DNA of 64,000 nt from DATAFF01 sp963744915 (GCA_963744915.1 CAVUUY010000011.1:124001-188000); one strand, 5' to 3'. Shown: positions 41,705-51,478, counted from the stretch's first letter. Numbers and translations: made by a program. The notes: a model not told the origin generated them from the letters alone.

Positions 41705-42478
41705 ATGGGCAAGCCAATCCAATCTGCATTTTCGGTGGAGGGCGAGGGACCGCCTCTCATTCTAATCCACGGGATTGGCGCCTCTAGACATTCCTGGAAT
41801 GGGATCGTGGATCGGCTTCAGTCTCGGTATCGATGTATTACGTATGATCTTCGCGGCCATGGCAAATCCCCGAGACCATTGCCGCCCTATTGCCTGGACG
41901 ACCTCGTGGATGATCTCGAAGCACTCCGCGCCGAGTTGGGACTTGCCAAGGCTCATATTGCGGGGCATTCGCTCGGTGGCATGATCGGGCCCGCCTATGC
42001 GCGTCGCTTTCCTGACCGAATAATATCGCTCGCGATGCTCAGCACTGCTGCTGGACGCACAGTAGAGGACAGTTCTAAGGTCAAGGCCGTCGTAGCTCTT
42101 ATGCGTCAGCAAGGCATTGCTCTTGTTCTTGAAATGCTCAAAGACCGGTGGTTCACCCCCGAATTTTCCGCCCGTCGACCTGACGTAATTGCCCAGCGCA
42201 TGCAGCAGGTAATCGATTGCAATTCGGAGGTCTTTCTCAGTGTTTTCGATGTTTATGCCGATACCGAGATGGCTCCTTGGCTCGCCGAAATCCGGGCCCC
42301 TGCGCTGGTCTTGACCGGCGAATTCGACGGTGGATGTCCACCGCGACTGAACGAATTTATCGCCCGCACGATGCCGCGTGCCGAACTGGTCGTGCTGCCT
42401 GGCCTACGGCATGCGATATTGCTTGAGGCACCCGATCAGATCGCGACTTCTTTGATGACGTTCTTGGCAAAGCACTAG
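41705..42478 (+). CDS. Alpha/beta hydrolase (enol-lactonase-like)
   Basis: A 257-aa alpha/beta hydrolase. The oxyanion segment is IHGIGASRHSW, the nucleophile Ser89 is in GHSLGG, Asp208 is in GEFDGG, and His236 is in LRHAI, so the triad is complete. The overall layout resembles 3-oxoadipate enol-lactonases and meta-cleavage hydrolases. ATG 41705 is 12 bases after the tautomerase stop; no ribosome site is evident, so translation may be coupled. A TTG nine bases upstream is an alternative start. Confidence 0.87.
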   Translation: MGKPIQSAFSVEGEGPPLILIHGIGASRHSWNGIVDRLQSRYRCITYDLRGHGKSPRPLPPYCLDDLVDDLEALRAELGLAKAHIAGHSLGGMIGPAYARRFPDRIISLAMLSTAAGRTVEDSSKVKAVVALMRQQGIALVLEMLKDRWFTPEFSARRPDVIAQRMQQVIDCNSEVFLSVFDVYADTEMAPWLAEIRAPALVLTGEFDGGCPPRLNEFIARTMPRAELVVLPGLRHAILLEAPDQIATSLMTFLAKH

Positions 42479-42548
42479 AGCGTAACTAGCATTAGCTTCC
42501 ACGTCAGCGAGTGCTTAAGATTCCCGTCGAAATATCAAAGAGCCTCCC

Positions 42549-43379
42549 ATGACCGATCATCGCACCATAAGCTTGAATGACGACCGCGTGATCCCCCAGA
42601 TTGGCTTGGGTGTTTGGCAAATCCCCAACAATGCGGTCCCAACTGCCGTGCAGGTGGCGCTCGATGCAGGATATCGGCATATCGACACCGCTGCTGCTTA
42701 TGAGAATGAGGAGGGGGTAGGTCGGGGTATGCGAGACTCGGGGATTGCAAGAGAGGAGATCTTCCTGACGACAAAGGTTTGGAACGACGACCAAGGCTAC
42801 GACGAGGCTCTTCGGGCCATCGATTCAAGCTTGAAGCGCCTGAAGGTCTCCTTTGTCGATCTGTGTTTGATTCACTGGCCATCGCCCGGCCGCGACCTTT
42901 ACGCAGATACATGGCGCGCCCTTGTCAGGGCCCGCGAAGAGGGGCTTGCGCGGTCCATTGGTGTTTCCAACTTCGAGGTCGAGCATCTTGATCGTATAAT
43001 TGGCGAAACCGGCGTAACACCCGTGCTTAACCAGATCGAGTTGCATCCTCGCTTTCAACAGAGGCGGCTGCGCCAGACGAACGCTCAACGCGGAATAAAG
43101 ACCGAGGCGTGGAGCCCATTGGGCCGCGGAAGACTTTTGACCGACCCTGTCATAGAGCGCATTGCCAGGAAGCATGAACGTACACCGGCGCAAATCATCA
43201 TTCGTTGGCATATCGATAGCGACGTGATCGTTATCCCAAAATCGATGAATGCAAACCGCATACAGGAAAATTTTGCGGTGTTCGATTTTGCACTCGAAGC
43301 GGAGGATATTGCCGCGATCGGGAAACTCGATGACGTGGATGGCCGGATCGGTCCGAATCCCATGACCGCCTCGTTTTAA
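42549..43379 (+). CDS. Aldo/keto reductase (2,5-diketogluconate reductase-like)
   Basis: A 276-aa NADPH-dependent reductase. The catalytic tetrad is visible: Asp46 and Tyr51 in HIDTAAAYENE, Lys76 in TTKVWND and His109 in LIHWPSP. The NADP-binding end has VIPKSMNANRIQEN. It belongs to the AKR5-like bacterial group that reduces small carbonyl compounds. It lies 70 bases after the alpha/beta hydrolase. It is the last intact metabolic gene before the decaying region begins, about 300 bases later. Confidence 0.92.
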   Translation: MTDHRTISLNDDRVIPQIGLGVWQIPNNAVPTAVQVALDAGYRHIDTAAAYENEEGVGRGMRDSGIAREEIFLTTKVWNDDQGYDEALRAIDSSLKRLKVSFVDLCLIHWPSPGRDLYADTWRALVRAREEGLARSIGVSNFEVEHLDRIIGETGVTPVLNQIELHPRFQQRRLRQTNAQRGIKTEAWSPLGRGRLLTDPVIERIARKHERTPAQIIIRWHIDSDVIVIPKSMNANRIQENFAVFDFALEAEDIAAIGKLDDVDGRIGPNPMTASF

Positions 43380-43550
43380 GCGAAGGCCTGGGGCTGCTAG
43401 GGGCCCGCAAACTCCATGGAGCGAGCACCTCCTGACCCTTTTCGTTTTGCACACTCAGCATCTTAAGGTTGTGATAGCCGAGATACGCACCCAACGCCGA
43501 TGCTCAGTTGAACAGGGCAGCCAGAACCGGAGTGTATATTCAAATGCGCC

Positions 43551-43628
43551 TTATTCGCCGCCTGTGAAGAAGGTCTGGCTAAGCCGGATTGGCCGAATCC
43601 CGCTGAGCTGAAGAAACGCCGCCTTTGC
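43551..43628 (-). pseudogene. C-terminal scrap of a second copy of the neighbouring hypothetical gene
   Basis: The minus-strand translation AKAAFLQLSGIRPIRLS lines up with the end of the 155-aa protein encoded 85 bases away (RQAAFLELTALKQSGLAKL). Only the last roughly 25 codons and a stop are recognisable. The surrounding 43380-43712 interval contains nothing else I can support. Confidence 0.4.
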
Positions 43629-43712
43629 TGCCGTCTGGGATGGCGCCCTCGCCTTGGCGCGTTACGTGCTGCCCGTCGAGGCCGATGTCCGAGCCCGGGC
43701 CTCGATCTCCGT

Positions 43713-44180
43713 CTAATTCGTGCCCGACCAGGAGGTCAGCTTGGCCAAGCCAGATTGCTTTAACGCGGTGAGCTCAAGAAATGCCGCTTGCCGTCGCTTG
43801 AGGGCACATCGTTCGTAGCGATCAAGGCGCAGCCAATCGAGCCCCCATGCCCGAGGCGCTTCGCTCAAGCGGCCGCCAAGGGGATTAGAGCTGTCGATCA
43901 AATCCCGGTCGAGAGCCTCGGCCTTGAGCTTTCGCACTTGTTCGATGTGGTACTGACTCTCCGCGGCTTGCTGGATGAGCTCATTGGCAGAGCTCGATAA
44001 TGGAAAGCCGTCCGCCAGCACCGAGGCAATCTCAGCGATGCGGTTTGTCGCTGATTTCGACTGAAGTCGCTTGGCCGATAGGCCATGCTTGAGGGCATTG
44101 CGTGCAGATTTGCGTTTCCCCTCGACCGTCTTGGGGCCGGTCTGCCCGATGATGCCGTGCCGCCTCCCGCTCTCATTCAT
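43713..44180 (-). CDS. Hypothetical 155-aa protein (TGPKTxEGKxxSxxNALKHGLS family)
   Basis: The N-terminus GIIGQTGPKTVEGKRKSARN followed by ALKHGLS is a signature I have seen in many bacterial hypothetical proteins, often found next to mobile or repetitive DNA. The rest is helical, charged and without membrane segments. It starts eight bases inside the preceding 212-aa gene, so the pair is co-translated. Function unknown. Confidence 0.65.
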   Translation of the reverse strand: MNESGRRHGIIGQTGPKTVEGKRKSARNALKHGLSAKRLQSKSATNRIAEIASVLADGFPLSSSANELIQQAAESQYHIEQVRKLKAEALDRDLIDSSNPLGGRLSEAPRAWGLDWLRLDRYERCALKRRQAAFLELTALKQSGLAKLTSWSGTN

Positions 44181-44811
44181 CGGGATGTCCGGCGATTTTT
44201 AAGTCAACGACCTCGGCCTCGGAGGCAGAGCGTAAGCGTTGGCCAGTGGCAAACCGGGAACGCTCGATTTCCCGCAAGGCCGTATTGCGGCGCGACTCAA
44301 CCGAGCGCAACATCTGATCGATCTTCTCAAGCTCCGGCAACGACTGCACAAAGGCGACAGCGCTCAACGCCTCCTCGGGCAGCCCTAAATTGTCCAAGGC
44401 CTCGCGGACGTGGGTGACAGCCTCATCGGCGCCAGACTGATAGGCACTCACCGCAGTCTCGGACTGGGTAGCCGGCAGATAATCCGGGGTTTCCGGATCG
44501 AAGACAGGGGAGAGCAGGCGGCCACCGGCTTTTCGCATGTTCACCTCGATGACCAAGACTTTGTAGCGGCGAAGGCGATGGGCCTCCCAGGCGAGATCGA
44601 CAATGTCCTTGATCCAGAACCATTCGATCCTGGTCTTGGGCTCAACGTCCTGGGCAATGCCCGCCAGCAACCGGTCATAGTCCTCAGGGCTTTCATCGCG
44701 GGTCAGCGGGCGATGCTCGAAGAGAACACGAATCGCATCCGGAATGAGTGGGGCGAGTTGCTGCGTCCCCTTACGCTGTGTCGCCACCATGGCAGTCGCA
44801 CGTTTTGGCAT
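44173..44811 (-). CDS. Hypothetical 212-aa protein paired with the TGPKT-type gene
   Basis: A 212-aa unknown soluble protein containing RPLTRDESPEDYDRLLAGIA and WFWIKDIVDLAWEAHRLRRY. It recurs, in my experience, immediately upstream of TGPKT-type proteins in Rhizobiales, but has no assigned role. ATG 44811 follows a GGAGATTGGAG ribosome site; the longer frame from 44853 is less likely. The stop overlaps the next gene by eight bases. Confidence 0.65.
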   Translation of the reverse strand: MPKRATAMVATQRKGTQQLAPLIPDAIRVLFEHRPLTRDESPEDYDRLLAGIAQDVEPKTRIEWFWIKDIVDLAWEAHRLRRYKVLVIEVNMRKAGGRLLSPVFDPETPDYLPATQSETAVSAYQSGADEAVTHVREALDNLGLPEEALSAVAFVQSLPELEKIDQMLRSVESRRNTALREIERSRFATGQRLRSASEAEVVDLKIAGHPDE

Positions 44812-45454
44812 GGCTCCAATCTCCCCCTGATCAGCGATTGTCAGGATCGACAACCGCGAATCGCCCTGTTGCTCAGATTATGAGGGCCGGCAATCGGCGG
44901 AGCAACTTGCAGGAGAGGGATTCCTGGGGAATGACGGCCTGGTACTTTTTGGCAGGCCGCTACATCTTCATCAGGCAATCGCAGGATCGGTCGGAGCCCT
45001 CAGCAGCGGATCTTCGCCATCCATACAATCCCAGAACTGGGTGCTGAAAGCGATTCGCTGAGGAAGGAGCGCCTCGCCATTCTGAGGGGCTCTCGAGGCA
45101 AATTATCCACAAGAAAATCGCATTCGCATCGACTTGCGCCAGCAGCGCCGATGACGAGGCTGAGCGAAAATACGGGTGTCTTAGTTAAGGCAGACAAGTG
45201 TCTATTGGAGTGAGTTCAAGACCCGCGAACGAGCCAGCATTTCGGCCTGAAATCCATCTGAGCGACAATCCGGTCGGTGCGTGATCTCCACCTAGGAAGG
45301 ACCGCGAAAACGTGCCCGAGACTCAGACGGGTGTCTTGCGATGAGAGCTGGAAAAGTGCGGCTTGCATTAAGCGAGGAGGCCAGCAACTCAACCGGAGCT
45401 TGGCTGTCGCCCTGGCCTCAATCAGAATGGATCAGATGTGGATTTGTGGAGAAG
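44812..45454. other. About 640 bases without a supported gene
   Basis: Several short frames occur, but none shows a ribosome site with protein-like composition. The region has mixed GC content and no recognised repeat or RNA gene. It presumably contains the promoter of the minus-strand hypothetical pair. Confidence 0.5.
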
Positions 45455-45780
45455 GGGGATTTCACATGTCGGCTTTGCCAGACGCAGCGCCTTGAACGTT
45501 TTGCCCGTGCCCTCGCCGAGGGCGCATCACCTTTTGCCGCCACGGTCGCGGCTGGAATCAAAACGGATCGCGCCGATGCCGAACAATCGGCAAAGCATCC
45601 GAAGATCGCGGCGAGAGTAGCTGAATTGCGGGCGATTAGGGCGCAAGAGAGTGTCACCACACCTGATGAGCAGTTCGAAGCGTTGGAAAAGGTGAGGCAG
45701 CTTGCCATGGCCCGGCGCAATCCCTCTGGCGCGATTTCGGCCATCGAGCAAAAGGCGCACCTGCTGCGGGGCAATCGCCG
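45455..45780 (+). pseudogene. Possible remnant of a small-terminase-like gene
   Basis: The frame reads QRLERFARALAEGASPFAAT, then KHPKIAARVAELRAI, a pattern like small terminase subunits or similar phage DNA-binding proteins. After about 45775 this frame loses protein-like character. A neighbouring frame continues plausibly (REPVTNREAAVKIAKM), suggesting a frameshift. No convincing start codon is present. The assignment is weak. Confidence 0.3.
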
Positions 45781-45912
45781 CCAATGTGATGATAGGGGTG
45801 CAAAGGGAACCCGTGACCAACCGCGAAGCAGCCGTCAAAATCGCAAAGATGGATCCGACGCAACGGCCTCGAACTCAGGCATTTTCCTCGCAGTGCATCG
45901 AAGCTGGAAAAG

Positions 45913-46227
45913 ATGGTCAAGCATTTCCTGGCCGGTGAAACCACTGCCGGAGGAGGAAGGTTGCACCGGCTTGCGACGACCATTCCGCCCGGCGATAACC
46001 GCACAGCAATTCTGATCCAGCTCATCAAGGAACTGGACCAGGCGCATCAGCTTGCAATGATGTTAGGCAAATCCTCAGTCGCGACTCGCGCGATCAAGGC
46101 GAAGGGCAGGCTGGAACAGCAATTGACCAAATTGGCCAACGAGAGAGAAGAGACAGACGACAAAAGCTATATGACTGATATTCAGTTGGAGCGTCACGTC
46201 CTTTTGGATGCTCAATCGGGGCATTAG
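45913..46227 (+). CDS. Hypothetical 104-aa protein, possibly part of a broken gene
   Basis: The frame contains RTAILIQLIKELDQAHQLAM and SVATRAIKAKGRLEQQLTKL, helical and charged. It may be the 3' part of the broken gene just upstream, because both contain similar Ala-Ile-Lys helices. No ribosome site is visible before the ATG. Function unknown. Confidence 0.35.
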   Translation: MVKHFLAGETTAGGGRLHRLATTIPPGDNRTAILIQLIKELDQAHQLAMMLGKSSVATRAIKAKGRLEQQLTKLANEREETDDKSYMTDIQLERHVLLDAQSGH

Positions 46228-46371
46228 CGACCCTGATGGAGTGTGCTCCTGAAGGTCGAGGCCGCTTCATTCGACGGCCTGCGCCAGCGGAGATTCTCGG
46301 CCGAAGCGCTTGGTGGGGCTTCTCGTGAGTGACTGTATTCAGTCGCAAAAAAGGTGCGATCAGAGTCCTGT

Positions 46372-46530
46372 TCACCTCCTGTGGCCCGTGATCCGGCAAT
46401 TAGCTGCTTCCGAGCTAACCGCTTTGCCCTTGTCGGTCGTTGCGAGCCTCACACCCGGGCCGGCCCTGTCATCCCCGTCGATGAAGATGATGCCCGCCCG
46501 CTCAAGCGCCTCCTGTCGGACACTGACCTT
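46372..46530 (-). pseudogene. C-terminal remnant of a short HTH (XRE-type) regulator
   Basis: The minus-strand frame reads VSVRQEALERAGIIFIDGDD, then GPGVRLAT. This matches the C-terminal signature of short XRE-type regulators (LExAGVxFID...GPGVRLR) widespread in Rhizobiales. The helix-turn-helix portion that should lie upstream (46531-46668) is not recognisable. Confidence 0.5.
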
Positions 46531-46668
46531 GCATAGGACATGCAATCCAAACCAAACGGCACTCTCGTCACTTCGTCTAATTTGCCAGGTTCAAGTCTGT
46601 TAGGGGCCAGCGATCCCCAACTCCTTACTGATGCGTGGCAGCGAACCGGCCGCGGTGCCTCGCGGCGG

Positions 46669-46782
46669 TTACCCTTTGGGAGATTTGCGCGCCTTAGATC
46701 TCCCAAGCCGCACGCCAGGTCCCCCGGTTCTATCTTCGTCGATAAAGATTATGCCGGCAGATTCTAATGCGCCTTTCAGCTT
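46669..46782 (-). pseudogene. Second C-terminal remnant of a short HTH (XRE-type) regulator
   Basis: The minus-strand frame reads KLKGALESAGIIFIDEDRTG, then GPGVRLGRSK and a stop. It is the same signature as the remnant 140 bases away, so two related regulator genes lost their DNA-binding halves here. It overlaps the first codons assigned to the HNH gene on the opposite strand. Confidence 0.5.
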
Positions 46783-47090
46783 CAAAACTCAGCGTCTTCG
46801 GGATTCAGGTCGACCTTCGCTACGTTGCCGGGCTTTCTTGTCTCGTCTGTGGGCGCAAGCCCGTCCATGCCCACCATCTGAGCTTCGCCCAACCCAAAGC
46901 CTTAGGACGCAAAGTCAGCGATGAATTCTCGGTTCCTTTGTGCAATTTGCACCATCGAGAGCTTCACATCTGCAGCAATGAGCAAGCCTGGTGGGAAGAG
47001 AAAAAGCTGAGCCCGCTTCCGATCGCCCAAGACTTTGGGCAACCAGTAGGCGCCACCGCAGCGCGACCGCGCTTCAGTCCGAGTCCCTGA
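46767..47090 (+). CDS. HNH-nuclease-like zinc protein, probably N-terminally truncated
   Basis: A 107-aa protein with a zinc/HNH module. GLSCLVCGRKPVHAHHLSFA supplies the first Cys pair and His pair, and VPLCNLHHRELH the second. The following QAWWEEKKLSPLPIAQDF is also usual for this Rhizobiales family, whose members are normally longer at the N-terminus. The predicted start overlaps a regulator remnant, consistent with loss of 5' sequence. If functional it would be a DNA endonuclease or a phage/recombination-associated protein. Confidence 0.65.
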   Translation: MRLSASKLSVFGIQVDLRYVAGLSCLVCGRKPVHAHHLSFAQPKALGRKVSDEFSVPLCNLHHRELHICSNEQAWWEEKKLSPLPIAQDFGQPVGATAARPRFSPSP

Positions 47091-47439
47091 GAGGGCATCT
47101 GGCTGGTGCCGAGAACAACCTCATTAGAGAAAATGAGAGCACAGAATACCCAAGTTCCAAACACGATGAGGCTGACGGATGAGGGACGAACGAACGTGGC
47201 GCTCGTCGTCGTGAGCCGTTACGTCCTTCTATGTATATTGAGTGAAGCATCGAACCGGCGGGTACGGTGCAGTATGGCGAGACGCTAAATTATAGTGATT
47301 GACGGGGGGACTGTGAGTACGATCGCATTAACTCGCGAATTAACTGCCGTTCCTGAGTTCGATCTCGTGGTCGGATAACCGACAAACTAAGCAGTTCACT
47401 GGCCCAGTGAATTTTGATTAGGACCCCAGATTAGGAATT
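47091..47439. other. 349 bases without a gene, upstream of the integrase pseudogene
   Basis: No tRNA gene or attachment-site repeat was recognised next to the integrase. The sequence is AT-richer than the chromosome average and carries no convincing coding frame. Confidence 0.5.
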
Positions 47440-48501
47440 ATGGGTATAAGACTATTGTCCTGTTTAACCCACCCGATGACTGCTGACGGGTTCATCTGCG
47501 AGGGCGACCTCAAAGGCTTCGGGCTGGAGATCACGCCAAGCGGCCGGAAATCGTTCGTCGCCCAATATCTCAGCCGCGACGATGGGCGGACACGTCGGTT
47601 AACGATCGGCACATATGGCGCTCTAACCGTTAAAGAAGCCCATTCTCAGGCGAGGCGCGCATTTTGGGGCGACACGGCGATCGGAAATGATCCAGCCGGC
47701 AAGAGGCGTCAAACCCGGATGGGCGACAATTTCGGCGAGGTGTTCAAGCGGTTCCTCAAGGACCATGTCGATGCCAAAAAGCGGACGGGCGAGGAGTACC
47801 GACGCATCGCCAAGGTTCACCGCGAAATGGACGATCACCCTATGCTGCCAGTCGGACGATCGCGCTGCTGTCCAAGTTCTTCGACTGGTGCGAGGCCCTG
47901 GGAATCAGACAAGATCACACGAACCCTTGCCGGCATGTCGAGAAATATCGCGAGGAGAAGCGCGAACGGTTCCTGTCCGCGGATGAGCTCGCGCAACGGT
48001 CAAGTTATTGATGAAGAACAAAAAAGAGGCGGATCATTGCCGTGGATCGTGGGCGCAATCCGTCTGCTGATCTTCACCGGATTAAGGCTCAACGAGATTC
48101 TCATCCGATGGGAACGGGTCGATCTCGAACAGGGTATTCTGTTTTTGGCCGACAATAAGATGGGAAAGAAGGCTATCTCAACTCACCGGCTCTTCCGCGC
48201 TTGTCGCGCAACGGCTATGTGATCTCTGGTAGCCGGTCTTACGGCACTTGGTGACCTGGAAAAGCCCTGGCGCGCGATCAGAGAAGCGGCCGAACTCGAT
48301 GATGTCCAACTCCACGATCTAGGCCACAGCTACGCATCTGTCGCGGCTAGCGGCCTTTCGCTCCCAATCATCGGTGACTCCTCGGCCACAGGCAACCCCA
48401 GATGACACCTCTCCCCAAACCCCTTGCAGCAAGCCAGTCAAAGGATTGGTGACGAGATCGCCGAGGCAATGAGTAAAAGAACAGGCGCCAGGCAGTCTTA
48501 A
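47440..48501 (+). pseudogene. Tyrosine recombinase (phage-type integrase), frameshifted and catalytically dead
   Basis: Three frames together give an almost full integrase. The N-terminal arm-binding domain has GFGLEITPSGRKSFVAQYLS. The core-binding domain passes to another frame at about 47850 (IALLSKFFDWCEALGI, HVEKYREEKRERFLSADEL). The catalytic Arg I box is in IFTGLRLNEIL. After another shift comes LHDLGHSYASVAASG. In active enzymes the last motif is HxxR; here HDLG replaces the arginine. The tail GDEIAEAMSKRTGARQS ends at 48501, with a stop inside the preceding stretch. The enzyme cannot be active. Confidence 0.8.
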
Positions 48502-48730
48502 AGAGCGCGATCGGTTTGCAGATCCTCAATGTTGAGACGACTTGGTCTGCTCGCTCGCCTGTCTGTTGTAGAAACATTCGAGACTTCGGAAAACCAAGGC
48601 ATGGCGTTCCGTTCAGTGGGGCTTCAGAGCGCTTGAGTTTTCCGCAAGCGACCTTATGCTAGTTAGCATCTCAACGGGAGGGTGCTGGGCCGTGGTGACG
48701 CGTGTTGCGGAGCGCTCTAGCGAGACCGCG

Positions 48731-50571
48731 ATGGAACGAAAACTTACGACTATTCTGGCCGCCGATCTGGTTGGATTTTCGAAGCTTATGGGGGAGGCAG
48801 AAGAGCACACTATATCCCTTCTGCACGTTTGTAGCCAAATCATAAGCGACCTGGTTGTGAAACATGGCGGCCGTATTTTCGGCGGCTCCGGCGACAGCAT
48901 TATGGCGGAGTTTCCGAGCCCGGTCGAAGCAGTGCGCTGCGCGCTTGAGATACATAGCACACTACGGAGGTCGCGACCCTGAGATCGAGGGGCTTGCGCG
49001 AATGAAGTTCCGAATAGGTATCCACCTCGGAGACGTGATCATCGATGGCAACACGCTGAATGGAGACGCCGTAAACATCGCCGCACGTCTCAAAGCATGG
49101 CTGAGCCCGACGGTGTATTTGTGTCGCGCGAAATATATCAACATGTTCACAAGGCGCTGGGTGAAGATTCTTTTTAAATCTCGGCAAGTATCAGCTCAAA
49201 AATATCAACGAGCCCGTTCAGGTTTACAGCGTTCTACCGCAGCCTCCTGGACTGTTCGCGAAACTGAAACGCAGAATTACTCCTGCGAAGGCAGCGGCAA
49301 TAGTGACGTTTACGATCATTGCAATAGCCTCACCTGTCATCGTCTCGAATGACCAGGTGCTCGACATGCTTAGATGGCCTTCCGCTCCTCAGACAAAAGA
49401 TGCATCCATCGCCGTACTGCCCTTGAAGAGCCTTGGAGCAAATGCGGCGCAGGACGACTATTTTGGAGATGGTTTGACAACAGATATCACTGGAGAGCTT
49501 TCACAATTCAAGAATCTCTTTGTCATTGCGAGTAACTCTGCGTTCTCATACAAGAACAAAGTTATCCCTGTGAGGGATGTCGGTCGTGAGTTGGGCGTCA
49601 GATATCTTCTTCAAGGGACAATCCAGCGGGAGGACAATCGAGTCCGAATTAGTGCTCAGTTGATCGACACCACGAATGGACGACAACTCTGGTCTGATCG
49701 ATATGATCGACAGGGAAAAGACCTTTTCGCAATACAAGACGACATCATTGAAACTGTCGTGGCCCGCCTCGCCATTCAAGTCGATGCGGCAGAGAAGGCA
49801 CGAATTCTGGATACCCAGACAAAGAGCACACAGGCTTACGAGCAATACCTCAAAGGGCGCGACATATTTGAGGAGTACAGCAAAGAGGGTAACGCGCAGG
49901 CGATAGATTATTTCGCGAAAGCCACTCAAGTAGATCCGAAATTTGCCCGCGCGTTTTCATGGCTGGCTTATGCTCATTTAGAGGATTATCGACAAAAATG
50001 GACTAAAGACCCAGATACGACGTCCAAGCTAGTCCTCCAGTTGGCCAAGCAGGCAGTCGATCTGGCACCTGATGATTACTACACGCACTGGACGCTCGCG
50101 TCGGTCTACATGCTCTTGAAGGGATTTGCCAGCGCGCGAGAGGAGTATGAAATCGCTGCCAGACTAAACGATCGTGACCCCGATTTGCTTGCTGAAAGAG
50201 CGGAGTTTATCAGCTGCGAGGGAAACCCAGACAAGGCAATAAAAGACATCGAAACTGCGAAACGGTTGAACCCTAAAGTTCCGGATTGGTATCACTGGCT
50301 GCATGCATTTGCCTACTTCCAAAAGAGAGACTATGCAAAGGCCAGTGAATTGCTCAAGTCCATGTCAGATATGCCCAATACTGCCTACATACTTCTGGCG
50401 ATCTGCGAAGCGATGCTTGGACGCCCAATTCCGAAAGATAAACTCCTAGCGACGTTAAAGGTCAAGGATCCGGAATGGACAATTTCAAATCTTGAGGAGA
50501 TCCCATTTCAGAAGCAGGAGGACAAAGATCACTATGCCGCTGGTCTCAAGTTAATAGGGCTCTCATCTTAG
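48731..50571 (+). pseudogene. Class III adenylate cyclase-TolB-TPR protein, broken by frameshifts
   Basis: The cyclase domain begins MERKLTTILAADLVGFSKLM, with metal Asp in AADL and GGSGDSIMAEF. The frame then changes near 48955 (MKFRIGIHLGDVIIDG, GDAVNIAARL), near 49090 (AEPDGVFVSREIYQHVHKAL) and near 49175 (LNLGKYQLKNINEPVQVYS). From 49303 the frame stays open: a membrane helix (FTIIAIASPVIV), a TolB-like domain (SIAVLPLKSLGANAAQDDYF, ELGVRYLLQGTIQ) and TPR repeats to 50571. Proteins of this architecture make cAMP and bind partners through the TPRs. The cyclase part is interrupted three times, so only the C-terminal portion could still be expressed, from GTG 49303. Confidence 0.8.
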
Positions 50572-50683
50572 GTCTTTCTGTAACCCTGCAGGGCGTGGCT
50601 GCAGGCGCAGGAAAATGCCAAGTCGATGACGCATGATGTGGTGATCGTGCCTATCCTGAACGTAGTTCGTAAGGAGCGGAAAC

Positions 50684-51478
50684 ATGTTGGACGAGGAAAA
50701 GAAGAAATTAGCTTATCAGCACTTCCAAGAAGGGCGTTACATATTCAAATCCTACAGCAAGGAAGGTAACGCGCGCGCTATAGACCATTTCATAGCGGCG
50801 AAGGATCTCGATCCGAACTTTGTCCGCGCGATTTCATGGCTGGCCTATGCTCACCTGGAGAGTTATCGAGAAAATTGGACAGCGAACCCGGCTGCCACTG
50901 CCTCTCTAGCAGAGGACTTAGCCAATGAGGCAGTAAGGCTCGCACGCGACGATTACTATACCCACTGGACGCTGGCGTCGGTCTATATGATCACGCAGGC
51001 AAAGGATCCTGCCAGCGCTCAGCAGAGTTATGAGGACGCGGCAGCGCGCGATATATCCGGACCTGACCCTGACTTTCTCGCCGAGCGGTCGGAGTTCATC
51101 AGTTGTCAAGGGAACCCGGATAAGGCGATAGCAGACATCGAAACTGCAAAATTGCTGAAACCTGACCACCCTGGATGGTATCATTGGTTGCATGCCTTTG
51201 CGTATTTCCAGAAGAGGGACTATGCAAAGGCCAGTTCGCTTCTCAAGGCCATGTCGAACATGCCGAATACGGCATACATTCTTCTGGCCATTTGCGAATA
51301 CAACCTTGAACAAGTTAACCCGAAACTTGGAAAAGCTATTCCCAAAGACGTGATCATTGAGAGATTAAAGGTGAAAGATCCACAATGGTCGAAAGATAAT
51401 CTGGAGAAAATTCCGTTTAAAGAGACACTTGATGAAAAGCACTATTGGGATAGCCTCAAGAATATGGGGCTCACTTAG
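50684..51478 (+). CDS. TPR-repeat protein, stand-alone copy of the cyclase C-terminus
   Basis: A 264-aa intact frame that aligns along its whole length with the TPR part of the broken cyclase just upstream (shared blocks ISWLAYAHLES, DDYYTHWTLASVYM, EFISCQGNPDKAI, WYHWLHAFAYFQKRDYAKAS, NMPNTAYILLAIC). It lacks cyclase, membrane and TolB domains. CGTAAGGAGCGG precedes ATG 50684, so it has its own ribosome site. It probably arose by partial duplication and remains translatable. A scaffold role is likely; the partner is unknown. Confidence 0.75.
   Translation: MLDEEKKKLAYQHFQEGRYIFKSYSKEGNARAIDHFIAAKDLDPNFVRAISWLAYAHLESYRENWTANPAATASLAEDLANEAVRLARDDYYTHWTLASVYMITQAKDPASAQQSYEDAAARDISGPDPDFLAERSEFISCQGNPDKAIADIETAKLLKPDHPGWYHWLHAFAYFQKRDYAKASSLLKAMSNMPNTAYILLAICEYNLEQVNPKLGKAIPKDVIIERLKVKDPQWSKDNLEKIPFKETLDEKHYWDSLKNMGLT

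Noticed and set aside
47091..47440. tRNA gene as integrase attachment site
   Set aside because: No cloverleaf or T-loop signature was found upstream of the integrase pseudogene.
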